Shown in pieces: positions 1 through 11,598 of a stretch of 32,307 nt of DNA. Positions within the stretch are counted from its first letter, which is position 1; the number at the start of each line of letters is the position of its first letter. Origin of the DNA: Protostelium mycophagum (taxonomy: Eukaryota > Evosea > Variosea > Protosteliida > Protosteliaceae); assembly GCA_002081555.1 (NCBI GenBank), contig MZNV01002615.1, forward strand, positions 1 to 32,307. The letters are read 5' to 3'. Made by a program: the position numbers and the translations under genes. Below the pieces are notes generated by a model that searched no databases, had not been told where the DNA came from, and worked only from the letters and a program-made list of their open reading frames with translations.

Positions 1-87
1 GAATTGCTAGAAGAGAAAGAAAAAGAGTATGAAGCAGAAATCAAAAGGGTACAAGTAGAATGTACCAGTAAGACAGTGTCTGTATAA
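1..87 (+). CDS. C-terminal end of an unidentified protein (5' part outside window)
   Basis: Frame 1 is open from the left edge to a TAA at 85-87 and would encode 28 residues rich in Glu and Lys, starting ELLEEKEKEYEAEIKR, as in the end of a coiled coil. The composition looks coding, but no domain can be named from so short a piece. It could also be the last exon of a longer gene, or a chance open frame. The product is unknown. Confidence 0.4.
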   Translation, partial: ELLEEKEKEYEAEIKRVQVECTSKTVSV

Positions 88-111
88 AGCATGCTCTGGG
101 CACACAAAAGC

Positions 112-309
112 TTACAAATGTTTTGCAGAGAATTTACAAACTACCTCGATAATGCAAGAAATGATACCGTCCAGACAATGAAGATTCTTCAGACCTTCTG
201 GGCTATCACAAAATGAGGGCGCTCGTCTCAACAGTTGCACTGCGGCATCGGAGGAAATGCTTGCTGTGTTGAGTTGTAGATAAATGCATTCTTCGTTTTG
301 TGTAGTCAT
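112..309 (-). CDS. Possible small protein upstream of FAM32A (weak)
   Basis: A 65-codon minus-strand frame begins at an ATG 29 bp from the divergent FAM32A start. The middle of the product (TASISSDAAVQLLRRAP) has a plausible amphipathic pattern, but I recognise no family. A GT at 129/128 could be a donor that changes the C-terminus. The frame contains one ATCTACAAC word, the repeat described elsewhere. It may be a small gene or just the FAM32A promoter region. Confidence 0.22.
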   Translation of the reverse strand: MTTQNEECIYLQLNTASISSDAAVQLLRRAPSFCDSPEGLKNLHCLDGIISCIIEVVCKFSAKHL

Positions 310-337
310 CCTGGCGTGATCAAATCACAATCTGAAA

Positions 338-979
338 ATGAGCGACGCATACGATGTTCCAGGAGGCAAATTGAAGCTCAAAGGAATCACCAAGAAGTAA
401 GTTGTGAAGATGATAGCAGTTCTGAGTCATTTTAGAAAGGGAAAGATCGTCAAGAAAGCAGCGGTCACCTCTCCAAATAAAGTAGAAGAGATTCCTCAGG
501 TGGTAATGCCTGAAGATCCCAGAACAGACGCACAAAAGAAGTACGATGAAATGATGTCAAAAAGGGTAGATAAATCCATCGTTTGATCTGGATTGAACCC
601 ATCAGGAGATGGATCTGATCAAAAAGAAGGCCTCAAAATCACATAGACAGAAAGTGAGTGAAATCAAACCATCCTCAAGATAGAAAATGCTTTTTCAACC
701 GATGTAAACTGGATTTATTCTCACTTTCATCAGGTTGATGAGTTTAATAAACACCTCGCTTCTCTATCGGAGCACCATGATATACCAAAGGTGAGATCCA
801 TCTGTATCCCATCATATTTATTACTGATATATTTCCGACGTATAATTGTACCTTGTTCAGAATATTTATCAATTATTATTATTGTTGCTGTTTAACATTA
901 ACAACACCCACCATATCAATGCATCGCATTTTACACTCAAAAATTACTCTTCTGAAATCGTCAGGTTGGTCCAGGTTAA
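338..979 (+). CDS. FAM32A: FAM32A family protein
   Basis: Five exons (338-396, 436-565, 606-653, 734-790, 965-979) join in phase to 102 residues, the usual size of the FAM32A family, a small basic nuclear protein known from the catalytic spliceosome. Family marks seen are an N-terminal GGKLKLKGI, a central DAQKKYDEMMSKR, KKKASKSHRQKVDEFN, and an ending SEHHDIPKVGPG. The last exon is only 15 nt; joining it after the 174 nt final intron restores the conserved VGPG end, which decided the model. Reading on from 790 instead gives an unlikely hydrophobic tail. The other introns are 39-80 nt. An AATAAA lies at about 989, just past the stop. Confidence 0.9.
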
Positions 980-1225
980 GGTTGTACAATAAATATTCTT
1001 ATATTGAGGACTCGATTTTGAATTCGCATTCTGGACATGATGTTTGCCATGGTGCCCATCGATCATTACTTCTTCCCAAACCTCCAGATTACCATGAACA
1101 AACACAATTGAAATTCTACAATTTCAAAGTAGTGAATTTAAATTTAAATATGCGAAGACCAGCAGATGGAGGACGCCGCTTCGCTGCCTCCTTTCCCGGG
1201 CAATGTCCACCAGGAGGTGGAAGTC

Positions 1226-1233
1226 TATATATT
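1226..1233 (+). promoter_or_regulatory. Possible TATA element of the Sib-like gene
   Basis: The sequence TCTATATATTC lies about 70 bp before the ATG at 1298 in the 318 bp between FAM32A and the next gene. The position and composition suit a TATA box. No transcript start is visible, so this rests on sequence alone. I saw no other gene in 980-1297. Confidence 0.3.
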
Positions 1234-1297
1234 CAACCACTCCAACCTCAGTAAAAGAAACGTCCACAATCACACAGACGTACAACTACGATAATTT

Positions 1298-3910
1298 ATG
1301 AAGAATCTACTTCTATTCTGCCTTTTTGGCCTTTCTGCAGTCATCTCTGCTCAGTCTTTCACTGCTGATGTAAAGATCACTAATGACCCATTAATACAAG
1401 TGAGTTCAGAACATCTCTAAGAAGATTGACCTCCATAGGGTCTTTTAACTGGTAAAATGTACTACTCCACCTCTGCCGAACGCATCGATTACACGATCGG
1501 CCCCATAGAAGTGATAGATTACTCCTCTAAACTGAGATATCTCGGTTGTGGAGGTACCTCCTGCGACGTAGAGACCTGGACTACTCCTCAACTCAATTTC
1601 ATCGTTCAAAGCAATGATGCCGCCGGTGGTAGCACGATCAAGCTCGGAACCCGTTTCTGTAAGCAGTACAATCGCTTCGCCAACTCCTCTCGTGTCGAGA
1701 CAGTCACCTCTTTGTGGTCAGACACCACCGGTCCTTGCAAGGTGAGCTTCCTCCAACACCGCACGAAATCTAAAAAGATCACAGGCCGTGACTAACACAG
1801 GAAGAACCTTTACCTTCAGTAATGTGGCACCTTTGACAGATACTTCTGTATTCACCGTGTACCAGAAATGGAACTGTCCACAGCAAAAGTGTTACAAGGC
1901 TATGGACGTCGTCGTGGCCATCGACACCTCCGGAAGTATCACCGCTGCCAACTGGAAACAAGAGAGAGACTTTGTCAGAGCCTTCGCTGACGCTTTCTCT
2001 TTTAATGCTGTCACCGGAGTACAGATGGGCCTCGTATTGTTTTCATACACAGCAAAGGTGCGCACAGATCCGACCATTCCTGTTGACAAGATGCAGAACA
2101 TCACTCCCTCTTTGATGAGCGATAAACAGTCCTTCAGTAATGTGGTCAATTATACACAGAGATGGCAGTCTGGAGACACCTGCATTGGGTGCGGAATTAA
2201 ATCATCCTTACAACTCCTCGCCACATCAAAAAGAGCCGGTGTAGATCAGGTATAACAATAATATTTATATTTTTATGTCTGAAAGAATATAGATACTGGT
2301 CATGATGACTGATGGTGGTGACAACTGGGGTTACGAAGTCGATTTCCAAACAGAGCTGAACATCGCTAAAGCACAACCTGGACTCACTATATTCTCCATT
2401 GGTGTGTCGGGTGATGATCTCGACGTCACCAAACTCAAGATGATCGCCACTGATCCCGCCTCGACTTACATAGAAGTCGGAGATTTCTCTCAGCTCGTTA
2501 ATAAATTAGGACAGGCGAGGGATAACATCCAAAAGATCAAGGACTGACATTTCTGCAGATTGTGACACAGACGTGTATCGATATACCGGTCAGCCCTTGT
2601 GGTGCGGGATGCAAAGGATTCTGTGCCTGTGGAAATCAGTGTATCTGCCCCGAATGTGATGACAACGAAGACCAATGCCATTCAGGTTTGTTCGCAAATG
2701 TCCTCGATTGCAAAGATTGACAAGTTTTCAGGTACCTGCAAGGCAGGGTCCGGTGGATCTGGATGTTATTATTCTCCTGTTACCTGCAAGAGCAGCAACC
2801 AGTGCCAATCAGGCACCTGCAACCCCACCTCAGGATGCTCCTTTGCGGAGACCGTCTCTTGTCCAGAGGGAGACGCATGCAGCAAATCCTTCTGCGAGCC
2901 CAGAGTCGGCTGCATCTCCCAAAACACCACTTCGCAGTGTTTCAAAGACTCCTGCACGACTTACACCTGTGACACCACTACTGGATGCCAATATGGCAAC
3001 ACCTCCACCTGTGATAATTCACTCTGCAAGGGAGTCATGTGCGCACAATACAGCGCGTGTGAGGTCAATACCTGTGACCCCAACACCGGAATGTGTGTCT
3101 CTAAGCCAAAGGACTGTGGAGGTAAAGTGTCTATACATCTGTTGCGTCTTACTGACAAGCACCCAGTTACCGACCCCTGCATCATATCCTCCTGCAACAA
3201 TGCCACAGGGAATTGTGAATTTTACGAGAAGGATTGCGACGACGGAAACTTTTGCACAGAGGATACCTGTGTTTCTGGCAGAGGATGTGTCAGTACCCCA
3301 GTGAATGCCACTTCTTTCTGCAATGATAACAGTGTCTGTACCGCGGATACTTGTAACCCCACTGTGGGCTGCGTAAATACTTTTGTTCCTTGTGCGAGTA
3401 GAGGAGTTTGTCTTCAAGACACCTGCGACCCCATTCTTGGATGTACATACCCTCCGGTATCTACCTCTTAAATATTCTCTTCTTATTCTCTTCAGGTGGA
3501 CTGCTACCAGAACCCCAACATATCCTCTAAAGTGGGAGGCTGTCACGTGGTGTCTTGCAATGAAACGGCGGGTTGCTTCTTGGATCTGCTTGATGGAGCT
3601 GTGCAAGACAGATGCGGTGTTTGCTACGGTAACGGAACCACTTGCCTCAGCCCAGAGGCCATTGCAGGTGAGGACTGATCATGAAGAATGATGATTATAA
3701 AGAGAAGACTGATAATGTTCAGGAATAAGTGTGGGAGCGATTGCTGGTATTGCAGTTGGAGCAGCAGCAGCAGTAGGAATCGTAGCTGCTGTTTCTGGCA
3801 AGGTCGGATACGACTATTTTGCAGGAGGAGCCGCCTCTGCAGCGACAGTGAACGATAACCCGATGTACTCAGGTGCTGGAGCTGAGAGAGCCAATCCTCT
3901 ATACGGCTGA
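1298..3910 (+). CDS. Sib-like (integrin-beta-like) cell-surface adhesion receptor
   Basis: Nine exons (1298-1399, 1439-1741, 1785-2249, 2293-2514, 2559-2685, 2732-3121, 3167-3456, 3496-3667, 3723-3910) give 752 residues. Order: signal peptide (1-19), a 150-residue N-terminal region, a von Willebrand A domain (about 176-345) with the metal site DTSGS, then a long Cys-rich region with repeats of the CTxDTCxPxxGC type found in slime-mould proteins. A Gly/Ala-rich membrane helix (691-714) with GxxxG spacing follows, and a short tail with NPMY and NPLY. This is the layout of Dictyostelium Sib proteins, which bind talin and mediate adhesion and phagocytosis. The intron at 2515-2558 starts with GC. 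The intron at 3122-3166 is 45 nt with no stop, so retaining it would keep the frame. AATAAA follows the stop. Confidence 0.85.
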
Positions 3911-4119
3911 TCATGTAACAATAAAGTCCTAATTTAAATTGTTTCTTATATTGAAGAATAGAAAGACCACTATCATCACTTCTATGTCTCCACTCTCTCA
4001 TCATCACTCAGAAATTCTTTGCAAATATTTTTTTGGTGGGTGGATTCTGACAAGCAAACAGTGAATAAATGCACTTTTTAACCCCTTTTAGTATGATGAC
4101 CTACAGGTTTATTGTTGAT

Positions 4120-4726
4120 CTACAGACCAAGTTGGGGGTTGCAGCCCTCTTCATCTCTATCATCAAAACCACGCTGGGGATTCTCTGCAGGCTTTCTTCT
4201 ATCATAAAACTGATCAAAAGCAGGAACGTCCTCTACAAGCTCCAAAGCCCATTTAGGCAGAGGCCTGGAAAATGTTAGAATCAATATGAGCCCTGTGACA
4301 TACTCTTCGATCTTCTCTGCAAGTTTAACGAGGGCCTCGATCTGACTGTTAATCTGGTCGTCGGTCTTTCCATCGGTAATAACACGGTAGAATTTTGACT
4401 CTAAAGTCTTTCAGAGAGTTGCTTCAGAGTTCCGTAAGACATACTTCCGTGGAACTTGATGTCGATGTAACCTATCATTCCTCTCGTCCAATGTTCCTTA
4501 GTATATATGGTATTTACTTGCATCCTATTTAGCCACTACAAGAGGTATCGCATGACTCACCATTAAGATTAGGATTCAGCTTCAGCAGTGTCTTTCCGAC
4601 GGTCTGCTGGTACTGCATCGCTCTGCAATTTGGGCTGTGCTTGAAAGAGTTGATTCCAGTCTGACCCTCATGCCTTGTGTGATACCAAAATATGGAGAAG
4701 CGCTTGGAGAGTTGTGTCTGCCACAT
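4120..4726 (-). CDS. Conserved-looking protein of unknown function
   Basis: Three exons (4726-4561, 4516-4445, 4400-4120) with two 44 nt introns join in phase to 172 residues. The product contains SPNCRAMQYQQTVGKTLLKL, GMIGYIDIKFHGKSKFYRVI and an acidic-basic helix near QIEALVKLAEKIEEYV. The composition is clearly coding but I cannot name the family. A further good 3' splice site (branch-like TTCTAAC then CCAG at 4265-4263) could remove 35 nt and end the protein early at ASA, so the C-terminal 60 residues are less sure. The start at 4726 is the first ATG in frame. A GTTGTAGA word lies just upstream at 4771. The gene is divergent from the F-box gene with 100 bp between starts. Confidence 0.6.
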
Positions 4727-4826
4727 TTTGAGGGTGATTTCGAAGATGGAAAGGAGATGATGTCCTGAGCGTTGTAGATCGTTCAAAAATTTTTGCAAAC
4801 ATTGCGTTCAATCTCGTCCTCACATA

Positions 4827-7337
4827 ATGCAACACACCCAGGAATTTCACATTGAATTGCTTCCATATGAGATGCAATACCAGGTTCGTCTTCATCAATC
4901 CAACCTGTAACTTACCCCACAAGATTATCACCTTTCTGGACGTGCCTTCGCTTCTCAGAGTATCTCTGGCGTCACGCACTTGGAGAGAGTTAGCGTTGAT
5001 GGAAACCCATTGGAAATTTGCATATCTGCTTCGATGGCACACCTTCCCAGAAAAAGATGTGATGAATAGAAGTTGGAAAGAAGCCTACAGACAACGATTT
5101 GAAGTTGAATTAGAACTGTCGGAGGAGGCAGAACGACGCGAAGCATCAGACAGCATAGCCTGTTTACCCACCATACTACGCGATATGCAACGAACAGAAG
5201 CAGCGGAAGAACATGCAGGTATAGACTTTTATCTGATCTACAAATTGAGATTGGCAGATGTCATGCCGATCTCACCACAGAGCAAGAGAAAGAACCTCAC
5301 AGACCGCCTCGGTTTTGAAGTCTTCTTCTCCTTCGGTGATGAACTAAAGAGGAGGGCAGAACAGAGGATTTCTTGTGCCTCGAGAGATAATGATCTCACG
5401 ACAAATTTAATACAAGATTCCACAATATTATCGCAACTCACCGTGGAACAACTTTTACAGATCGCCGCAGAGGAATACGCCTCTGCAGTCAATCAAATCC
5501 ATGATACCCGCAGAGGAGTCCACACTTATTTATCTTCCCCAGCATTGCAAGTATGACATCTCTCTATAGATGTATTCTCAAAAATACAGGTTGCTTCGCT
5601 CCTCTCCTCCTTCACAATGTCAGAACATGTGTCCACACAACTATCTCAGGCTGCAGCAATCGTAAAGACAGGCAAGTTAACTCTTCTTGATATATTATTG
5701 ACAAGAGCAGGAGTACCGAGTGAATTGCATCTTAAATATGCCGATGTACTCGCGACGCTCGCCAGGCTGAAAGAGGCGACACCGAACACTTTACAAACTA
5801 TAAAATCATTATTTCTGCAAGCCAGCGATTTATACAATAAAGCAGCACAACCAGGTAAATATATAAAAATATCCATCAATAAATAAAACAGGATTCTACA
5901 TGCATGAGAATGTACTGAGGTACAGCGGGGATTGCCTAGTTGATTTGTCAAGAAAAATAACATCAGATAATGCCGCACAACAGCAACTATTGGAGAACGC
6001 CTGCAGTAAATATCAAGAATCACTCCAAGTGAATCCTGTCTATTTCATGGCACATTATTACTATGGCAGAACACTACATCTCTTGGCGAATTCCAGAAAG
6101 GTATTTTAAATACAAGATCAATTTTAATAAGATCAGGGAACTGCACAAGCGGATGAGACGTTCATGAAGGCAATAGAGAGATTCAGAGAAGCGCGCAGCA
6201 TAAAGTCGGACGACGTGTATCTAATCTATGAGGACGCCTCGGTCATGCAAGATTTCGCCCTGACCAAGTCTGGTCCTGAGGCTGAGATCTTGTTTAGATC
6301 TGCAGCAGAGCGGGTATATTCATTCTTGAAATAAAGTATAATAATCATGACAGTATGCTGAAGCACACGAATTAGCCAAGGAAGATGCTTGGATACTCAG
6401 AAATTGGGCGGTACGCATTTTCATTTGTTGTGATGACTTTCTATTGATATAGATTGATTTATGTATAGGATGCGCTCTATGAACATGTAAAGGTTATTTA
6501 TGCACAAATAGAAGAGAAAGAGAGATCAACCTATCAAAATATTCCCGAGGGTGAATAACAAAACATCCGAATAGATGTTGAAGAACACAGGTTCTTTTGG
6601 TAAAGTATATAGACAAGATAGTGAAACATGGAAGACAGAGAGAGCAGATGAGTTGAAAAGTTTACTCACTCTTGCTTGTGAGAAATACGAGATGGCCGCT
6701 AAAATCAATCCAAATTATTCGTGAGTGAATAGATCTATCTTTATCAAATATATTATTATAATAGTTTAACATTGGTAGTAATGCGTACAACTCTTGGGCA
6801 TTAGCATTATCAACAAGAGGTAAGATGGGATGGAACGAGGAGACATCAAGGTCGGTGTGAAAAGCATAACAAGAAATGACATTGTACAGACAATGCTTTG
6901 CTGAGGCATATGATAAGTTTGAGAAGGCCATCGCAACACGAACAGACTCTTCCAACATAGAGATCTGCAATTGGTCGATGACTTTGATCTCACAAGCCAT
7001 CAAAGAGGCAAAATTCAACCTGAGAAGATCAGAAATAGCACCCACTAGAGCGGCAATCATGAACGAGCTGTCAGAAGGGGTGACATCAAAAACGCTGATG
7101 CGCAAGGCCAAGCAAAAACTGGATACGCTGGTGAAGAAGGAAGACACATGGTCTTTCTTCTGCCTTGCACGGTTTTATTCTGCCAAAGGAAAGGAAAATA
7201 AGTGTGAGATGTGGTTACAAAGATGCTCATCGGAAGGATATCTGAGGCGCGCGACCAAGTGGCAGTTGGCTTATTTTGAAAACGTTAAAGAAGCAAAATG
7301 GTTTCGTAGGTGCCTCGAGGCGGACGCAAAAACTTGA
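4827..7337 (+). CDS. F-box protein with C-terminal TPR-like repeats
   Basis: Ten exons (4827-4883, 4924-5550, 5590-5854, 5892-6100, 6137-6313, 6354-6410, 6469-6550, 6591-6720, 6779-6850, 6890-7337) give 707 residues. Residues about 9-50 form an F-box: LLPYEMQYQ runs across the first intron into IITFLDVPSLLRVSLASRTW. F-boxes bind Skp1 in SCF ubiquitin ligases. The C-terminal half carries TPR-like helices, for example YQESLQVNPVYFMAHYYYGR and YEMAAKINPNYSNAYNSWAL, probably the substrate-binding part. All introns are 36-58 nt with none of the repeat words seen to the right. Removing the first intron joins the two halves of the F-box and sets the start at 4827. The substrate is unknown. Confidence 0.8.
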
Positions 7338-7954
7338 AGATTGTGGAAATAAAAAGATTGATGTTTTCTTTTTTAAGAATCCCGTTTTGTGCAGAACGTT
7401 TCAGTTTTGTGAGTGTACAAAAACCTTAAAAACAATATGGTCTCCCTCAGTTGTTTGCGGATGAGAAACACAGATTCCAGAAGATATTATGACGAGCCAG
7501 TTTCAATGGATTAATGACACGAACTGTCCAACATAAATTTGAAGTCAAGTGTGTGTGAGCGCAAAGAGGATGTTTTAATTATCCTTGAGGCAGCGAATCT
7601 TGGATTGCGTCCGGAACATTTAAAGGTCGCATATTTTGAAATTCCCTGAAATTCAGACAAAATCACGAGGGGTTTTGGGAGGCGTGGGGGAACACCTTAC
7701 CAAGAGGTGAAATCTGGTATATCTCACTATCGTCGACGGTTTCAACGTCTCTGCAAGGATATCTTTACTCGAGGATCAAGAGCAACAGCAGGTCTTGGAT
7801 TTCTTAATAAGATCTTGTAGATCTTATTCAACAAGAAGACAGTAACACAACAGAGCCCTTTTCTTCGCGTCCTCTTCCAAGGAACTGTCTTGGATTTTTC
7901 CAGAGGAACCATATTGATTCACAACCACAACCGTCACATCACAAAAGGAGAAGA
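7338..7954. other. Intergenic, no gene seen
   Basis: This 617 bp stretch holds only short open frames on both strands and no RNA gene I can recognise. It should contain the 3' end of the F-box gene and the promoter of the ZFAND4-like gene. A run GAAATTCCCTGAAATTCAG at about 7638 resembles the GAAATTTCC-rich filler of the PEP carboxylase introns. Confidence 0.5.
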
Positions 7955-9135
7955 ATGTTAGTCAAGTTCGGCAGCAAGAAGATACATGTTCAAGTGACAA
8001 AGGAAGCCACCGTCAACGCTCTGAAACAACAGTTGGAGATCACAGAAGGAATGCCGATGCTAGAGCAGCGTCTCATTTTCTCTGGAAAGCAACTTTTGGA
8101 CGGCAGCAAGACATTAACCGAGTACGGGGTCAATTCAGACGATGCCATCCTCTTATTGTTACACCAAGTTAATTCCAGCCGAAACATTACCATCTATGTT
8201 AGGACCATACAGAGGGAATTAGACTTCAAATTACCGGTTTCACTCTCATCTACTGTTGGAACCATCAGAGCTTCCATCAATAAGAAGGTTAATCTTCCGG
8301 ACAACTACAGTTTGGTGTATAATGGTATCGTACTCAATGATCAATCCACGGTCTTGGACTATGGACTTCGGGAGAGATCTTCCATTTATATAGTGACACA
8401 GATCGTCATGGTTAGTTTTTCTTTTTACCTTTGGTGTTGTCCTTATTCCTTTAGGAAGTGGAGAACATCACAGGGGAACGAGTGAAGATGAGAATAAACG
8501 ATAATAGAATCACTGGAGAGGTGGTGGAGCGGCTCGTAGAACAACGTCGTGCTGTTAAGAAGAGAAAGCATGCGGAGAGAAAAGAGAGTAACAATAACAC
8601 AACGAACTCTTCAGAACCCATATTTCCTGGTCTACGGCGTGGATTTCTGAATCAAGCTCCCCGAAAGAGAAGCAAAACAGCTGCTGACGCACAGCCCATC
8701 TTACCACCAACGAGTTGTGCCGCCGCAGCAGCCGCGACTACCACCTCCGAGACTGTCTCTTCTTCGTGCTGTGGACCTCTGGACGCCCTCTCTGCCCCCA
8801 TCACCAAGTTGATCACCTCTTCTGCTGCCCAGCCAGAGACGAAGGGACCAGTAGAATCGATGATGACCGCGCACGTCGTACCATTGACTATTGTCGAGTC
8901 CGTCCTCACTACACCCTCCTCTCCCCTGAGCACCACTCTATCGAGATGCTTCCAATGTAAAAAGAAATTAGGAATCACCGGGATCAAATGCAGATGCTCC
9001 AATCAATTCTGTGGACAGCACAGATACCCAGAAGAGCACAAATGTAGTTTTGATTATAAGAAGATGGGGAAACAGGAGATTGCCAAGGCAAACCCCAAAG
9101 TAGAGGCCAGCAAGATATCCCCTGTCGGCAAATAA
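7955..9135 (+). CDS. AN1 zinc-finger protein with two ubiquitin-like domains (ZFAND4-like)
   Basis: Two exons (7955-8410 and 8455-9135) give 378 residues. Residues 1-72 are a ubiquitin-like fold (VNALKQQLEITEGMPMLEQR, then LIFSGKQLLDGSKTLTEYG). Residues about 76-150 form a second, more divergent one (RASINKKVNLPDNYSLVYNG). A low-complexity basic and Ser/Thr/Ala-rich linker follows. Residues about 316-356 are an AN1 zinc finger with the expected C-x2-C, C-x-C, C-x2-H and H-x-C ligands. No Gly-Gly processing site follows either ubiquitin-like domain, so they are integral modules. The closest known architecture is ZFAND4, which has one ubiquitin-like domain. The likely role is in ubiquitin or proteasome handling. 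AT-rich signals follow the stop. Confidence 0.85.
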
Positions 9136-9258
9136 ATCACGAAATGTACTTTGTGTCCTCTCTTTCGAATAATTATTTATAAATAAGTACTCATTGTAGA
9201 TTCTCAAATGAAAAGCAAGAAATTTCTTTTCAGAAGATCGCCTTTGATCAACAACACA

Positions 9259-10570
9259 ATGAGTGAACAGCTAGTCGTTGTGGCAGGATGCTACGAGAGA
9301 GTGTTATTTGGTTATGATTTCAGTTTGGATGAAGGCGCAGAATTCAAACAAAAGTTTGTTACAGCAGCCCACGATGGTTGTGTGAAGACCTTAGCTGGTT
9401 CTGAAGGATTGCTTGTCACTGGAAGTACAGATCAGCTGATCAAGTGAGTCTTTTCACATTAATTTCTTATTTCTGATTCGACAGGATCTTTGACTTGAAC
9501 AACCTAAAAGAGAAGGGATTCTTGGATAAACACACAGGTCCAATCACAACAGTTAATTTCTCTGGTGATAAACACATGTTGAGCGGAAGTGAGGACGGAA
9601 AAGTCATCATTTGGAGAGGAACCGATTGGGAACCTCTTAAGACCCTCTCTGGACACAAGTAGATTTTTCACAAAATTCATAACACGAAAAATTGATCAAT
9701 CTTAGAGGTCACGTGCTTTCCGTGTCCATCCATCCCAGTTCAAAAGTGGCACTCTCCTCAGCTAAAGATAAGACCTTGAAGTTGTGGAATCTTACCAAAG
9801 GGAAATGTGCTTTTACAACACAACTCGATCGAGGTTAGTCAAATTTGGAGGGAATTTTTTATGCGTTTTCATGCTTTGGTGTATTTGCGGCAATGCTATA
9901 TGAATTATATTGCTGTGAAATCTATTGCTCAGAATAATATCCATGTACATGAGAGATTATAGTTGTTAATATTGGATAGAGGCAGAGATCGTGATGTGGA
10001 GTCCCTCAGGAAACACATTTACATCAGTGTGTAATGACACCCTCTCTGTCACAAATGTAGAGACAAATACAGTGGTGAGCTCATATAAATCAATTAAACG
10101 CATCAACGCTATAATGTATTTGAACGTGAGTATCATGCAGGTTGTGTTTTATTATTGATGATCTCCAGGAGAACTTGATTGCCTTCGGTGGTGAAGACAA
10201 TTCCTTCAACGTATATGATATTTCAGCAAAGAAGAAGGTCTACACTTTGGAAATACACACTTCCAGGGTGAAAGGTTTTGCGAGAGTGCCTCATGATGAT
10301 GCTGAGGGTGTTTACCTGATGAGCGTCTCTTCTGACGGTTACATAAAATTATTATATTGGGGTGGTGAGCTTCTCGAAGAGATATCCAAGGTTTTCACCG
10401 ACGCAAGGTCTCCCCATTCTCTTTTCATGCTGATGACTGACCTACCCAGGCTGACATGCGTAACATGTCTGGTGACAAAACAACTCAAGAGAAAAGTGGA
10501 CGCCGAGGGAGAGAAGAAATCAAAAAAGAAAACGCAAGTGAAGAAGGAAATCAAACAGGAGGAAGAATAA
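9259..10570 (+). CDS. PAK1IP1: WD40 protein PAK1IP1/MAK11, 60S ribosome biogenesis
   Basis: Six exons (9259-9443, 9485-9658, 9706-9833, 9980-10125, 10169-10407, 10450-10570) give 330 residues. The N-terminus VVVAGCYERVLFG and the blades VTGSTDQLIKIFDL, LSGSEDGKVIIWRG, SSAKDKTLKLWNL, AFGGEDNSFNVYD and SVSSDGYIKLL follow PAK1IP1/Mak11 in order, then comes TDARLTCVTCLV and a Lys-rich tail. MAK11 acts in the nucleolus in assembly of the large ribosomal subunit. The second ATG (9259) matches the family start better than the in-frame ATG at 9208, which would add 17 basic residues. The final intron (10408-10449, 42 nt) has no stop, so the frame is open through it; homology requires its removal. Confidence 0.9.
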
Positions 10571-11598
10571 ACTGTAATGCAGGAATTAACTGTAATTGTC
10601 TTCATTAGGGAATATCGGAAGTCAATTCTGCGTTGTCGCGGAGCCTCTTTCAACAAGGCTCCTTTTGACGCAGCATTAACCAGACCTGGGCTTGATCCTT
10701 CAAAATGAAATTCCCACCTATTGCAATCACAGTTGTCTGAAGGGGCCACCTCTTTCCTGCGCTTGCCGCGCCAACTACTTCCCACAAAGAAACACAGTGT
10801 GTGTTGAGTTGCAGATAAATCCGCTATAATACCCTCTTTTTATATGATGAGGGGCATTTTACTGACCTTCTGGCAACATTCTGTCGCCGCGGTGCAGCGC
10901 TAGTGGAAAACTCTTTCTACAAAGCACGCCACAGTGTTGGCTTGAGAAGTTGTCAAAATCTGGATCAATGAGAAGAACATTGAATACATATCACTCTGCT
11001 CTCTATCTCTGCAATCACATACAAGCTTGTGCCTAATCCTTTAGTTTCAGATATCAGTATCTACAACTTGGTCTTGAGGCAGAATAGAAGAAATATTCTC
11101 TGAGGTAAAATGCACATTAATCACCATGAAAGAAATTATAATTGGGCATTCTCACCTTTGAAGGAATGGGGCAACTGTTGGAGACGAAACAAATTACAGG
11201 TGACCGGTTATACTATGGTTGTCCGTTGTAATATTACAGCACAAACTCTCATTAAATACTCATTCGCCCATATAAATACAGCATTCTTGCTCTTGGCAAA
11301 AAAAGGCGCTCATTCTTGATCTTGGAAGAATTAGAAATTGGTTTATTGTGATTTACACTTACAACAGTCGTTTTACACCCATTGGAATGAAACGAGACAC
11401 CAGACGATATTCTTTTGGTCGATATATTTTCTTCGAACGGTAGTGACGGAGATGCGTTTTTTGTACATTTTTTTCGACGCATTGGGGAGAAAATGTTTTT
11501 ATGAAAACCGGCTCCTGTCGTTCGACGGCAAATTACGCACCCCCAGAAGGAAACATACTCAAACTCTCAGAACATAACTTGCCAGACGAAGGAAGAAA
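10571..11598. other. Intergenic, no confident gene
   Basis: About 1 kb between PAK1IP1 and the PLAC8 gene. A minus-strand frame starting at 10785 encodes a plausible stretch (NAASKGALLKEAPRQRR) but has no recognisable family and mostly overlaps the PAK1IP1 end. A TCTACAAC word lies at about 11065. Short frames at 11110-11577 look non-coding. The last part must include the PLAC8 promoter. Confidence 0.45.

Noticed and set aside
853-1254. 133-codon plus-strand open frame
   Set aside because: It overlaps the last FAM32A exon in another frame, has low-complexity composition and no domain.
3019-3606. 195-codon minus-strand frame opposite the Sib-like gene
   Set aside because: Shadow of the Cys-repeat exons; Arg/Thr/His-rich composition is the complement of the repeat codons.
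4400-4445. Apparent frameshift in the unknown minus-strand gene
   Set aside because: A 44 nt intron with GTATGT donor and TTTAG acceptor restores the frame exactly.
4668-5042. 124-codon minus-strand frame overlapping the F-box exons
   Set aside because: The plus strand encodes a clear F-box there, and the minus frame has no recognisable motif.
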